From positions 62,001-126,000 of the forward strand of contig JAGIAI010000003.1 of assembly GCA_017744935.1 (NCBI GenBank): DNA of 64,000 nucleotides, read 5' to 3'. The translations under genes and the position numbers were made by a program. A model generated the notes under the pieces. That model was not told the DNA's origin and searched no databases. It saw nothing but the letters and a program-made list of their open reading frames with translations. Source of the stretch: Variovorax sp. (GTDB lineage: Bacteria; Pseudomonadota; Gammaproteobacteria; Burkholderiales; Burkholderiaceae_C). Position 1 is the stretch's first letter. Every line of letters begins with the position of its first letter. Shown here one piece after another: positions 1-7,961 of this stretch.

Positions 1-101
1 TCCACGCTGAGTCAGTGCCCAAGCAGCGCCTGGGCTTTAATCTGAAGAAGAAAAAGTAGGAGCATTCGAATTGCGCGTGAAGGAAACCTCCTAGGATTGC
101 T

Positions 102-124
102 CCAACACCTTGCAGACGTGTTGG
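102..124. repeat. Perfect dyad CCAACAC-N9-GTGTTGG
   Basis: Seven-base arms are perfectly complementary around a 9-base centre. The dyad sits 17 bases upstream of the -35 box of the operon promoter. It could be an operator or a hairpin. Its sequence differs from the ATCAC-type dyads inside the promoter, so it may bind a different protein. Confidence 0.45.
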
Positions 125-128
125 TAAA

Positions 129-169
129 ATCACGAACGTGTTGACACCTTAAATCACAATCGTGATACT
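129..169 (+). promoter_or_regulatory. Sigma70 promoter with two overlapping operator-like dyads
   Basis: TTGACA at 141-146 and GATACT at 164-169 are separated by 17 bases, a near-consensus sigma70 promoter. ATCAC-N4-GTGTT (129-142) overlaps the -35 box, and the perfect dyad ATCAC-N4-GTGAT (153-166) overlaps the -10 box. This is the layout expected for repression of an early phage operon. The first gene starts 30 bases downstream at 199. The repressor gene is not visible and may lie left of the window. Confidence 0.7.
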
Positions 170-198
170 TCGGCCCTGTCATTCCGACGGAGGCCGAA

Positions 199-612
199 AT
201 GCCCTGCATCCAACCCGCGCCGGCGGTACCCGGCAACCGGGCGCCTATCCAGCAGACGCCCAGCTTGCGCCGGCCGCCGCCGGCCAACGTCCCCCGGACC
301 CCGCGGCCGATCAACGGCCGCCGCCGTGACGCGAAGGTGCCCTATCCGGAGCTGCCGGAGACGCCCCACAGCAGCTGCGGACGCATCTCCCATGCCGAGT
401 TTCGTCGCGCTTGCTTCCTTCGCGCCTTGGCTGGATGGCGAGCTGGTCAGCAGGTGATCAGGGCGCACTACCGTCGCAAGACGCAGGATCTGGCGACCAG
501 CATGTTCCTGCTCGAGGCCGAGGGCGTCGCTCGGCGCACTGCTCGCGAAGACTTCAACAGCTGGATGGAAAGCTGCGGCGGCATGGCCGGCCCCGGCTTC
601 GTGGCGCAATGA
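199..612 (+). CDS. Hypothetical protein, first gene of the element 1 operon
   Basis: This 137-residue protein has no family I recognise. The first 50 residues are rich in Pro and Arg and look disordered. The C-terminal half is more compact, with Cys at about residues 60, 72 and 125. The ATG is preceded by GGAGG at 189-193 with 5-base spacing, which fixes the start. It is the first gene after the promoter at 129-169. Its stop overlaps the next start as ATGA, so translation is probably coupled. No function can be assigned. Confidence 0.6.
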   Translation: MPCIQPAPAVPGNRAPIQQTPSLRRPPPANVPRTPRPINGRRRDAKVPYPELPETPHSSCGRISHAEFRRACFLRALAGWRAGQQVIRAHYRRKTQDLATSMFLLEAEGVARRTAREDFNSWMESCGGMAGPGFVAQ

Positions 613-785
613 TCAGCGCCGTCCTCACCCGCTGGTTGCTGGCCGTGCTGGTATCAGTCGCCCTCGGCAGCTCGTGGCTGCTTGACGGACCGACCGAGAC
701 CGATGCGGCGCAAGCGACCGCAGACAGCGTTGCCGATGCGATCAGCCAGGCGCGTCATGTCGCGATCACCGGAGTCGACCAATGA
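609..785 (+). CDS. Small single-pass membrane or exported protein
   Basis: This is a 58-residue product starting at the ATG of an ATGA overlap with the previous gene. Residues 4-25 form a hydrophobic stretch (LTRWLLAVLVSVALGSSWLL) followed by a polar, Ala- and Asp-rich tail, consistent with a signal anchor. A longer in-frame reading from 411 exists but would lie inside the upstream gene, so the coupled start is preferred. The next gene overlaps at 782. Its function is unknown; phage operons often contain small membrane proteins of this kind. Confidence 0.55.
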   Translation: MISAVLTRWLLAVLVSVALGSSWLLDGPTETDAAQATADSVADAISQARHVAITGVDQ

Positions 786-1024
786 CGCACGAGGATCTCG
801 ACCCGATCGCGCTCGACGCGCTCGCGCGCACACACCAGCGCCACGTCATGGAGCTCTACAGGATTCACGGCCAGCGCGACGGCATCGACCAGCCGGATAT
901 CACGGATCGCATGCCGCTCGAAACGATCCGGCAGGTGATCAACACCTCGTTCGACCAGCTGGTGGTCGTGCTCGTCATCATCTTGGTGGTCGGCCTCTCG
1001 CTCTCGGGAGGACCCACGCCATGA
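782..1024 (+). CDS. Small protein with a C-terminal membrane segment
   Basis: This 80-residue protein has a charged, His-rich N-terminal part and a hydrophobic segment near the end (residues about 59-75, LVVVLVIILVVGLSLS), so it is probably tail-anchored in the inner membrane. The start and stop both lie in ATGA overlaps with neighbours, which supports it as a real gene of the operon. I recognise no family. The adjacent gene at 609 also encodes a small membrane protein, so the two may act together; that is speculation from position only. Confidence 0.55.
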   Translation: MTHEDLDPIALDALARTHQRHVMELYRIHGQRDGIDQPDITDRMPLETIRQVINTSFDQLVVVLVIILVVGLSLSGGPTP

Positions 1025-1392
1025 GCGAAGTGCATACGTCTGCACCGGAGGCAAGCGCCGACCTCTTCGGCGAGTGCCAAGCCGACCAGCCGAAGGTCGA
1101 TCTCGTGATCGAGATCCAGGGCGTTCTGACTCAGCCCGCTGAAGTGCGCATCAAGCTTGTCGGTGAAGACAAGCGCTCCGTGCCGGTGCTCTGCCTGAAC
1201 ATCCGTCCCCTTTCCGGCATCAAGCGCTCGATCCACGTCGAGCAGGTTTTCACCGAGGCGACTCGCAAGGTCGCCGAGGAAAAGGCCGTGACCCTCAAGC
1301 GAGGAGCGCGCGTGGTCTTCAGAACCGGGCTCACCGACATGCGGGTCACGTTCCCGCATGTCCGGTCGATCACCCTCCACCAGGAGCACTGA
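1021..1392 (+). CDS. Hypothetical protein of the element 1 operon
   Basis: This 123-residue protein starts at the ATG of an ATGA overlap. A longer in-frame reading from 682 runs through the upstream genes and is not used. From residue 25 it alternates short hydrophobic and charged stretches, suggesting a mainly beta fold, with a helical charged segment in the middle. No motif, signal peptide or membrane segment is seen. The next gene begins directly after its stop. Confidence 0.55.
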   Translation: MSEVHTSAPEASADLFGECQADQPKVDLVIEIQGVLTQPAEVRIKLVGEDKRSVPVLCLNIRPLSGIKRSIHVEQVFTEATRKVAEEKAVTLKRGARVVFRTGLTDMRVTFPHVRSITLHQEH

Positions 1393-1743
1393 GTGCCCTC
1401 CATCACCATCACCATCACAGATCTCGCCGATGCGGAAATCCGCGTCACCACCGACGCGCAGGCGCCTACTGTCGGCACGGCCGTTTCTCCAGCACAAGCG
1501 ATCGCCATGGAGCTGCTCGGCATTGCCTTTAAGCGCGGCTGCTTCGTCGTCTACGACGCCAAGCGGGTCCCGGCGATCGCCCTTGCGTTGGAATTGCTCG
1601 ACCCCGAAGGCCTCGGCTTCGCCGTGACGCCTGAAGTCCGAGATCGGGCACGGGTCGTTCTCGGCAGGCCGGGAGCTGAACGCCGGCAGCCGATGCAGGG
1701 CGTCGACATCGATCGCGTGCACTCGAAGAGGCCAGCGGTATGA
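1393..1743 (+). CDS. Hypothetical protein, GTG start
   Basis: This 116-residue protein starts with GTG immediately after the preceding stop codon. No ATG gives a comparable length. Its stop overlaps the HD-domain gene start as ATGA. The middle (residues about 35-75) is a mixed alpha/beta stretch, and the last 25 residues are Arg-rich. No known family is recognised. Operon position and coupling at both ends are the only evidence that it is expressed. Confidence 0.5.
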   Translation: MPSITITITDLADAEIRVTTDAQAPTVGTAVSPAQAIAMELLGIAFKRGCFVVYDAKRVPAIALALELLDPEGLGFAVTPEVRDRARVVLGRPGAERRQPMQGVDIDRVHSKRPAV

Positions 1744-2384
1744 GCTGGATGATCACCGCGTCCGGCGCCGAGTACCACTTCACCGGCTACGAGGCCTGCA
1801 CCGAAAGCGGCCGGCCGGTCCGCATCGAAGACATCGCCCACCAGCTCGCGCAGATCAATCGCTTCTGCGGCGCGACGAAGCGCCCCTACAGCGTGGCCGA
1901 GCACAGCCTGCTGGTGTCGGAGTTCGTGCAGCGCGATGGCCGCGGCGCAACCGTACAGCTCGCTGCGTTGCTGCATGACGCGCATGAGATCTACACGAAC
2001 GACGTCTCCAGCCCAGCCAAACAGGCAATCAACCTGCGCGCCGTCCAAAGTGGCGGCACACAGGCCTGGCGGCAATTTGAGCGCGAGCATGAAGACACTG
2101 TTCGCCGGCACTTTGGCGTGCAGACAACTTTCTCTGCGCACCGTCTGGTGCTACAGCACTTCGACCTGGTCGCGCTGGCCACAGAGCGCCGCGACCTCCT
2201 GAACTGGACGCCGGCATCGGCGCGGTGGGAAATCCTCCGCGACGGACAACCCGGCGCCATCCCACCGGCGGACTGGCTGACTCTCGATTGCCCACACCGG
2301 GCCGGCTTCGCCTGGACGGACTGGCGCGATGCGTTCCTCGGCCGGTTCCAGGAGCTGACGTTTTTCCTGAAGGGCCAGGGATGA
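1740..2384 (+). CDS. HD-domain phosphohydrolase, YfbR-like
   Basis: This 214-residue protein resembles phage and bacterial HD-domain nucleotide phosphohydrolases of the YfbR (dCMP/dUMP 5'-nucleotidase) type. The metal-binding signature is visible: His in SVAEHSLL (about residue 58), the His-Asp pair in LLHDAHE (about 80-81), and a conserved acid further on. YfbR-like proteins dephosphorylate deoxynucleoside monophosphates, and in phages they are thought to shift nucleotide pools; that role is inferred here. It overlaps both neighbours by ATGA. Confidence 0.75.
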   Translation: MSWMITASGAEYHFTGYEACTESGRPVRIEDIAHQLAQINRFCGATKRPYSVAEHSLLVSEFVQRDGRGATVQLAALLHDAHEIYTNDVSSPAKQAINLRAVQSGGTQAWRQFEREHEDTVRRHFGVQTTFSAHRLVLQHFDLVALATERRDLLNWTPASARWEILRDGQPGAIPPADWLTLDCPHRAGFAWTDWRDAFLGRFQELTFFLKGQG

Positions 2385-2902
2385 GCCGTCGCAGCCCAAC
2401 CTCGGTCGGAGCTCAGAACGTGGCCACACTCCGCATGGCCCCACCACGCGAGCTGTATACCGGCGCCGAGCTTCTCACCCCACCGGTGCGGCCCGGCGCT
2501 CAGGAAGCCTATCGGCTGCCGAGCATCGTGGCCGGCAAGCCGGTGACGCCGGCACAGTTGCGCGCGGAACTGCACGCGCCGATCGTCACCGCGGCACCCC
2601 CGCCCATGGGGCGCGCGGCGTCTCGCGTCGCTGATCCCGAGCCGGCACCGCTTCCCGAGCCGCCGGCGCCACCACCACCCGCAGCCGGGCCGATCCAGGC
2701 ACGACCCAAGGTGACGTACACCGGCTCAGCCCGAACCGCCTCCGATGCGGCTCAACCGCGCCCGTCCAACCAGCACCCCGCGACGGACGCGCTCGCTCTC
2801 ACGATGGCCGATCTGGCCCACACGCTCGAAGACACCGCCCAGCTCTTGCGCCAAGCCGGCCGGGCCCTCCTCTCCAACCCTCAGACCATTCGAGGCCAGT
2901 AA
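2381..2902 (+). CDS. Proline-rich hypothetical protein
   Basis: The product is 173 residues, starting at an ATGA overlap with the HD gene. Residues about 65-115 are a Pro/Ala-rich, probably disordered linker. The C-terminal 40 residues form a predicted helix (MADLAHTLEDTAQLLRQAGR). The stop shares one base with the next start (TAATG), so it is probably translated together with the ParB-like protein. A linker plus terminal helix would suit an adaptor, but no function is known. Confidence 0.5.
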   Translation: MSRRSPTSVGAQNVATLRMAPPRELYTGAELLTPPVRPGAQEAYRLPSIVAGKPVTPAQLRAELHAPIVTAAPPPMGRAASRVADPEPAPLPEPPAPPPPAAGPIQARPKVTYTGSARTASDAAQPRPSNQHPATDALALTMADLAHTLEDTAQLLRQAGRALLSNPQTIRGQ

Positions 2903-5166
2903 TGCCCCTCACCGAATTCGCCGCAGACACCGGCACCCCCGTCAGCCAAGTCGAACCCGTCGAGGAGGCGGATCAGTTCGCCGTGCTCGAGCTGGACGCG
3001 ATCGTAGCGAGCCTGACCAACCGCAAGACCTTCGACGAGGTCAAGATGGCCGAACTGGCCGACAGCATCAAGGCCAGCGGCGTGCACCAGGCCATCCTCG
3101 TGCGCCCACTTCCGCTGAGCCGACTGGATGAGACGAGCCGCAAACTCGGCCGCACCCAGCGAGCGACGCACGAGATCGTTAGCGGCGAACGCCGCTGGCG
3201 AGCCAGCAAGCTCGCGGGCAAGACGTCCATTCCCGCAGTGGTGCGCCGTCTCACGGACGCCCAGGCACTCGAGATCCAGATCATCGAGAACCTGCAGCGA
3301 GAAGGCCTCACCGAACTGGAAGAGGCCGAAGGCTTCCAGCGCCTGGTCGACGAAACCTCAGTCGCCAAGGAATCGATCGGCGAGAAGATCGGCAAGAGCC
3401 GCGCCTACGTGTATGCGCGCCTGAAGCTGCTGGATCTCAACACGGCAGGTCGCGAGGCCCTGCGGCGCGGCGAGATCGACGCGAGCAAGGCGCTTCTAGT
3501 CGCTCGCATTCCAGATGACAAGCTGCAGATCAAGGCACTTGGCCAAGCCGCTGGCAGTGACAACTATGGCCGGGCGCTGAGCGTGAAGGAGCTACAGGCC
3601 TGGCTGCAGACCAACGTCATGTTGTCACTCAAGCGAACCAGCTTCGACATCACGGACGTGACGCTACGCGATGGCGCCGGCGCTTGCGGCGAGTGCCCGA
3701 AGCGCACCGGCGCGAACCCGGATCTGTTCACCGACGTCGAGAGTGCAGACCTCTGCACGGACCCCGCGTGCTATCACGACAAGGAACGGGCAACGGCCGA
3801 ACGCCGCTTCGAAGCCGCCCAGCGCGAAGGGAAGAAGGTCATCGATCAGGAGCAGGCTGCCAAGATGGTGAAGGCGGACTCACGTGAATGGCTGAAGGGC
3901 CACTACCAGCTCGACCAGTATCCCGACTACACCCTCGACGTCGACGGTATGACCTTGCGCAAGGCGCTCGGCAAGCACTGCCCCGAGCCCGTGCTCGTCA
4001 AGCACCCGGAGACCGGCGACATCGTTGAGGTCCTGCCAATCGATCAGGTCAAGCGGATCATCCGCGAGCAACGCCTGACACGATTCGAGAAGCACACCGA
4101 TCGCCGGGAGAAGAAAGACAACCAGGCCAAAGCCGAACAGCAGAAGCTGCCCATAGAGAAACGGCCCGAGTTTTCGGATCGCTGGCAAAAGGCCGCGATA
4201 CTGCGCGCCGTCGAGTTCATCAAGAGTACACCGGTGGTGGGCACGCCCGACCTCTTGCGTGCATGGCTGATCGACGAAGGCGAGAACGACTATGAGGCTG
4301 ACGCAGCCCTCCAGCTCGCGCTGGAGTTGGAAGATCGCGGATCCGTCTCGAGCCGCATCGCCAGCACGCCGGACGAAGAAGTCCCCCGCCTTTTCATGCT
4401 CTACATGCTGCACAGGGTGGCGGACCGCTACAACGCCTGGAGCGACGATGAAGCGAAGCGGCAGGGCCCTCGCTCCACCCTGTTCGAAATCATGCACATG
4501 GCCGGCATCAATGTCGCTGAGGTCCAGGCCGAAGCGATGCGCGCAATGGAGAGCGAAGAACGCGCGGCCGAGCTGGAGCTACAGCAGAACAAGGCTGTCG
4601 AAAAGGCACCCAAACCCGCGAAGGCCCAAAAGCTCAAAAAAACCATCGCCCAGCCTGCGGCGCCAGCGAGGAAGCCGACGAAAGAAAAAGTGCAACGCGA
4701 CATCGCTGACGCATTTCAAGCGCTCGAGGATGGCGCGGAGAAGTCAAAGAGTCAGGCGCCTGACGGCGCAAAGCTGGACGAAGGCGCGGCACTTGCCGCG
4801 CCCGACTCGCCCACTTTCAACGTCGGCGACATCGCCCGCGTCAAGGCTGACAGCAAGAGCCCGGGCGGCCGGGCACGGAAGACCGCTGGTCGCGTCGGCC
4901 GCATTGCTGGCACCGGCGACGACGGCCGCATTCATCTGCGGTACGGCCCGCGTTCGCATGAGCTGGTGGTGGTCAAGCCTGAGCAGCTCGAGCATTACAA
5001 GAGCGACCCACTGATCGGCAGCAAGGTGCGAGTCGTTTCCACGGGAGAGTACCAGTGGAAGCAAGGCGTCGTGGAGCGACTCCGCGAGGACGGATGGGGC
5101 ATCGCGTTCGAAGGCGAGGGAACGATCTGCGGCTTTATCAGTGAGGAGCTGGAGGTGATGGCATGA
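2902..5166 (+). CDS. ParB/Spo0J-type DNA-binding protein with zinc site and C-terminal KOW-like repeats
   Basis: This 754-residue protein is the largest of the operon. Residues about 25-125 form a ParB N-terminal (ParB/Srx fold) domain with the signature SGERRWRASKLAG, followed by the HTH region (ENLQREGLTELEEAEGF, then the KSRAYVYARLKLL helix). Residues 250-300 contain a four-Cys cluster (C-x2-C then C-x4-C) that could bind zinc. The middle is helical and charged. The last about 115 residues hold two SH3/KOW-like beta repeats, each beginning with a G-[DS]-x-[AV]-RV pattern. The family binds DNA, and many members use CTP. No ParA is adjacent, so plasmid-type partition is unlikely and a regulatory or replication role is more plausible. 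Confidence 0.75.
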   Translation: MPLTEFAADTGTPVSQVEPVEEADQFAVLELDAIVASLTNRKTFDEVKMAELADSIKASGVHQAILVRPLPLSRLDETSRKLGRTQRATHEIVSGERRWRASKLAGKTSIPAVVRRLTDAQALEIQIIENLQREGLTELEEAEGFQRLVDETSVAKESIGEKIGKSRAYVYARLKLLDLNTAGREALRRGEIDASKALLVARIPDDKLQIKALGQAAGSDNYGRALSVKELQAWLQTNVMLSLKRTSFDITDVTLRDGAGACGECPKRTGANPDLFTDVESADLCTDPACYHDKERATAERRFEAAQREGKKVIDQEQAAKMVKADSREWLKGHYQLDQYPDYTLDVDGMTLRKALGKHCPEPVLVKHPETGDIVEVLPIDQVKRIIREQRLTRFEKHTDRREKKDNQAKAEQQKLPIEKRPEFSDRWQKAAILRAVEFIKSTPVVGTPDLLRAWLIDEGENDYEADAALQLALELEDRGSVSSRIASTPDEEVPRLFMLYMLHRVADRYNAWSDDEAKRQGPRSTLFEIMHMAGINVAEVQAEAMRAMESEERAAELELQQNKAVEKAPKPAKAQKLKKTIAQPAAPARKPTKEKVQRDIADAFQALEDGAEKSKSQAPDGAKLDEGAALAAPDSPTFNVGDIARVKADSKSPGGRARKTAGRVGRIAGTGDDGRIHLRYGPRSHELVVVKPEQLEHYKSDPLIGSKVRVVSTGEYQWKQGVVERLREDGWGIAFEGEGTICGFISEELEVMA

Positions 5167-5285
5167 GGCGCGTCGCTTTCTATGTGCTTGCAGGAATCGC
5201 AGCACCTCTCGCCATCGCAGCCATCAGCCTCGCTCTCGGCTTTGGGCTCACCTTGGGTTGGCTTGTGGGAGATGACGAGTCATGA
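5163..5285 (+). CDS. 40-residue membrane peptide
   Basis: A 40-codon reading frame fills the gap between the ParB-like gene and the next gene, with ATGA overlaps on both sides. The peptide begins MRRVAFYVLAGIAAPLAI and is almost entirely hydrophobic to residue 34, ending in a short acidic tail (GDDES). This is a single transmembrane helix with a positively charged N-terminus. It is too short for most gene finders. The exact coupling at both ends and the clean hydrophobic profile support it. Confidence 0.6.
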   Translation: MRRVAFYVLAGIAAPLAIAAISLALGFGLTLGWLVGDDES

Positions 5286-5782
5286 CCCACGGCCGCAAAC
5301 CCCGCAGTCGCCGACACGTCGCGCAGAATCCGATCGGCTTGGCCAAGGACTACGCGACGAAACTGACGCGCTCCGAGCTCGACCAGGTCATGGACCCGCT
5401 GCGCGACGCTGTTGCCGCCCTGCGCCGCGGCGTCGCTACGGAATTCGAATGGATGGTCGCGGTCACGGCCGTCAACATCGCCGATGCGATAGAGAGCCAG
5501 CGTGTGGTGCGCGGCCTGGCCGGGCATATTAAGGAGATCGACCGCGCGCTCGAGGGCATCCGCGCGCGAGCAATGAGCAGCGGCGCATGGCGGGCTCCGG
5601 CGCTCTACTACGAGGAGCGCGACTCAATGGATTTGCTGGTCGACCTTCACGGCTACCAGCTAAGCAACCTCAGTTTCGGCGAGTTTGGCCGTGCTCGTGA
5701 CAAGGCGATAGCGCAGACTGCTTGCGCTGGCGGGCGCGTAGTCCACGAAATCGGCGAACCAGACCGGGGGGCATATGCATGA
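5282..5782 (+). CDS. Hypothetical phage-type protein
   Basis: This 166-residue protein starts in an ATGA overlap. The first 25 residues are basic. The rest is mostly helical, with a central hydrophobic helix around MVAVTAVNIADAIES. I recall similar short proteins as unknowns in betaproteobacterial prophages but cannot name a family. Its stop overlaps the AlpA-like gene. Neighbouring DNA-binding genes make a regulatory or recombination accessory role possible. Confidence 0.5.
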   Translation: MTHGRKPRSRRHVAQNPIGLAKDYATKLTRSELDQVMDPLRDAVAALRRGVATEFEWMVAVTAVNIADAIESQRVVRGLAGHIKEIDRALEGIRARAMSSGAWRAPALYYEERDSMDLLVDLHGYQLSNLSFGEFGRARDKAIAQTACAGGRVVHEIGEPDRGAYA

Positions 5783-6093
5783 CTGAAATGCACACGGCTG
5801 CAGTCGTTGGGGTCGACGTACAGCAGCTCGCGCGCGAGATCGCGGTGCGCATGGCGCCTGATGCGCTGCTTGAGGCGGAAGACGTGGGAGCCATGTTGAG
5901 ATGTACAGGCCGCTACGTGCTCGAGCACTACGTGCCGGCACCAGGCTTTCCAAAGCCGCTGCGTCTCACTGGGAGTGAAGGTCGGCGCAGCAAACCTCGC
6001 TGGAGACGGTGTGACATCGTTCAGTGGATCGATTCGCACGTCGGAGGTCAATCGAAGCGAGGCGGTCGACCTCGCAGCCCAGTCGAGAACTAG
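5779..6093 (+). CDS. AlpA-family (excisionase-type) DNA-binding protein
   Basis: This 104-residue protein ends the operon. Residues about 28-95 match the AlpA/MerR-like winged-helix layout: LLEAEDVGAMLRC as the first HTH helices, then FPKPLRLT for the wing, and RWRRCDIVQWIDSH at the end. AlpA-type proteins act as excisionases or activators of integrase genes in prophages and islands. Starting from 5779 (ATGA overlap) avoids 19 residues of the upstream gene's frame. An integrase is usually nearby but none follows; the AIPR gene comes next, convergent, sharing the CTAG stops. Confidence 0.7.
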   Translation: MTEMHTAAVVGVDVQQLAREIAVRMAPDALLEAEDVGAMLRCTGRYVLEHYVPAPGFPKPLRLTGSEGRRSKPRWRRCDIVQWIDSHVGGQSKRGGRPRSPVEN

Positions 6094-7790
6094 CCCGCAC
6101 CCGCTGAGATCTTCGCAAGCTCAGAGCTAAATGAGGTCGCGCGATCGCGGCGGATCGCTTTCTCGTAGCTGGGAATGAGCTGCTTCGCCAAGGTGCGAAC
6201 AGCAGTTGGGCTCTTCAGCTCCCGCTTGTGGTCAAACGGATTCTTCGCTTCGATGCGCTCAGCAATCTCAGCATTGAAGTCGACAATAAGGTCGGCCAAG
6301 ATGTTCTTAGCTAAGCCGAGCAACTTCTCTAGGCCGACACTTTGAACCAGGCTGTCCGGTCGCTCAATGAAATCTCTTCCGGCTGGATCGACGGCTATGG
6401 CTTGACGCAGCAGATATAGCAGGAAGTAGTGCGTGAGTCGATAGTTCGCCACCAATTGGTCTTTGATCTCTGACAGCGAATCAATCACCGCGGTGAACAG
6501 TACATGCAGCGCGGCAATACGCATCGCAGTGACCTCGGGTCTACCAAAGATTTCGCTGTGCAGATCATCGAACAGCCTGTAGGACTGATGGCACGACCAC
6601 GGTTGTTCGCGGTCGAACGCAAGAAGCAAGCGAGCCGCCTCTTCGTTGGTAATAACGATTTTGGCGCCGTTGGAGGTCTCGCCGCGCTTTATCTCGTAGT
6701 CATACTGTCCGCTAAGTACGGATCGAAACTCGGCCTGAAGCCTTCGCTGGATCGTGCTGTTCGACTGAAGGTCGCGCGCGCTGATCGAGTTTTGATTGTT
6801 GCTGTGCCGTGTGATCTTGGCCGCTAGCTCGTTTTGTGGTGGCAGCATGATGATTCGAGCAAGCAAACGCAATTCGTCCGTGATCTTTGCTCTGTGCTCG
6901 AACAGTGTCGTCAAACTCTGACACCCGTTGACGACGGTATAGCCGTCAATCAGCAAGTGATCGTCAACATGCGCCGCTTTCTCGGCGAGGATGGTCAGGC
7001 CGTTGTGGTACAGCAGGAAGTTCTTATGTTCCGCCTGTTCGGCCACGCTGTCGGCGATCGCCTTATTTACCTTGGTCCTGCCCAGCGCTTGACGCACATT
7101 CCATGCGAATAGCTCACCGCTCTGAAGGCCAGTGAGGGCAACCAACTCCGTGGCTAAAAGCGGCGCCACGAACACTGTCGCGTCGGGGGTCTTGTATTGG
7201 ATCGCAGTATGGCCATCCAACCGAAATTTCATTTCGGTGTGAACCGGCGCGGACTCTCCGGGCGGCACCCAGATCTTCTCAAGCGCCTCACCGTCGAACA
7301 CCGTGATGTCACTTCGCGACTGAATGTAGGCCGCCGCGTTTTTATCTGCCGTGGAGTTCGTCACGAATACCCCCCGCATTTTGTAGCCCTTCTCGACGAG
7401 GGTCGCTAGGCCTGTGTCCTTTATGAGTTCTCGAAGTTCGACATTTCCGGTTGTGCTTGCGAGGTGTTCGATGGACTCCCGAGTCCGTAGCTGGTCTAGC
7501 GTTCCAGCAAACTCCTTCAAAGCCGTATCTCCCAGCGTGCGTTTGTCGTTCTGATAGAGCTTCGTCTGGAATACATCAATGCGCTCGAGATTCCCGTCGA
7601 CGTAAATGCCGTCGACGCCCTTGTCGTCTGGACCATCGCAGATCGAATCCTGCGCGTCGGTCTCATCGAGTCGGAAGTAGTGTTCCAGGAACCAACCCAA
7701 GAAAGCCCGCGACTCCGTACGGCCTTGGACAAGGTGAGGGCCGAAGTTTTTGAGGATGTCCGGATAGGAAAGAACTAGATTGCCTGCCAT
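6090..7790 (-). CDS. AIPR-family protein, abortive phage infection type
   Basis: The central region has the AIPR (PF10592) signature: NVRQALGR, a FLLYHNGLTIL segment, DGYTVVNGCQSLTTLF, and HSNNQNSISARDLQSN. AIPR proteins include phage-resistance proteins of the abortive infection type. The start at 7790 gives 566 residues. An ATG at 7904 would add 38 residues but lacks a good ribosome site and would read through a dyad (7855-7871) that looks regulatory. The gene is convergent to the operon and sits between it and the tRNA-derived junction, the usual place for cargo. Its base composition looks lower in GC than its neighbours, suggesting separate acquisition. Confidence 0.8.
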   Translation of the reverse strand: MAGNLVLSYPDILKNFGPHLVQGRTESRAFLGWFLEHYFRLDETDAQDSICDGPDDKGVDGIYVDGNLERIDVFQTKLYQNDKRTLGDTALKEFAGTLDQLRTRESIEHLASTTGNVELRELIKDTGLATLVEKGYKMRGVFVTNSTADKNAAAYIQSRSDITVFDGEALEKIWVPPGESAPVHTEMKFRLDGHTAIQYKTPDATVFVAPLLATELVALTGLQSGELFAWNVRQALGRTKVNKAIADSVAEQAEHKNFLLYHNGLTILAEKAAHVDDHLLIDGYTVVNGCQSLTTLFEHRAKITDELRLLARIIMLPPQNELAAKITRHSNNQNSISARDLQSNSTIQRRLQAEFRSVLSGQYDYEIKRGETSNGAKIVITNEEAARLLLAFDREQPWSCHQSYRLFDDLHSEIFGRPEVTAMRIAALHVLFTAVIDSLSEIKDQLVANYRLTHYFLLYLLRQAIAVDPAGRDFIERPDSLVQSVGLEKLLGLAKNILADLIVDFNAEIAERIEAKNPFDHKRELKSPTAVRTLAKQLIPSYEKAIRRDRATSFSSELAKISAGAG

Positions 7791-7854
7791 GTTGAGGTTC
7801 TCGTTTCGAAGATCTTCAGGCCGCGCATGATGCACGTGTCGTTTTCGCCACGCT

Positions 7855-7871
7855 GGGGACAGGATGTCCCC
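7855..7871. promoter_or_regulatory. Perfect dyad GGGGACA-N3-TGTCCCC upstream of the AIPR gene
   Basis: Seven-base perfect arms lie about 65 bases upstream of the preferred AIPR start. The position fits an operator controlling the AIPR gene. No promoter boxes were confidently identified around it. If the gene really starts at 7904, the dyad would be inside coding sequence. Confidence 0.35.
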
Positions 7872-7908
7872 AAACCCTTGAAAAGGCGCATGGATAAAGG
7901 ACATTGAT

Positions 7909-7925
7909 GCCTCTTCTGGGCACCA
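7909..7925 (+). repeat. tRNA-Leu 3' fragment, probable att junction of element 1
   Basis: The 17 bases GCCTCTTCTGGGCACCA look like the 3' part of a tRNA-Leu: the 3' half of the T stem (CCTCT), acceptor strand (TCTGGGC) and encoded ACCA. No 5' half of a tRNA precedes it; the preceding DNA belongs to the AIPR upstream region. A rho-independent terminator follows at 7962, as expected downstream of the original tRNA gene. This is what remains at one end when an element integrates into a tRNA 3' end. The left junction would confirm it. Confidence 0.55.
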
Positions 7926-7961
7926 AGTTTAAGTTCACCCTTCCAGGGTTTTTCGATTCAA

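Larger units (their letters stand above)
1..7925. mobile_element. Right part of an integrated phage-like element (element 1)
   Basis: The segment holds a tightly overlapped operon of mostly unknown small proteins, an HD phosphohydrolase, a ParB-like protein and an AlpA-type regulator, followed by an inverted AIPR gene. It stops at a 17-bp fragment matching the 3' end of a tRNA-Leu with its natural terminator just beyond. This arrangement is typical of elements that insert into the 3' end of a tRNA gene and displace it. I infer that the intact tRNA-Leu and the integrase lie to the left of the window; neither is seen here. No capsid, tail or conjugation gene is visible, so prophage versus genomic island is undecided. 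Confidence 0.6.
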
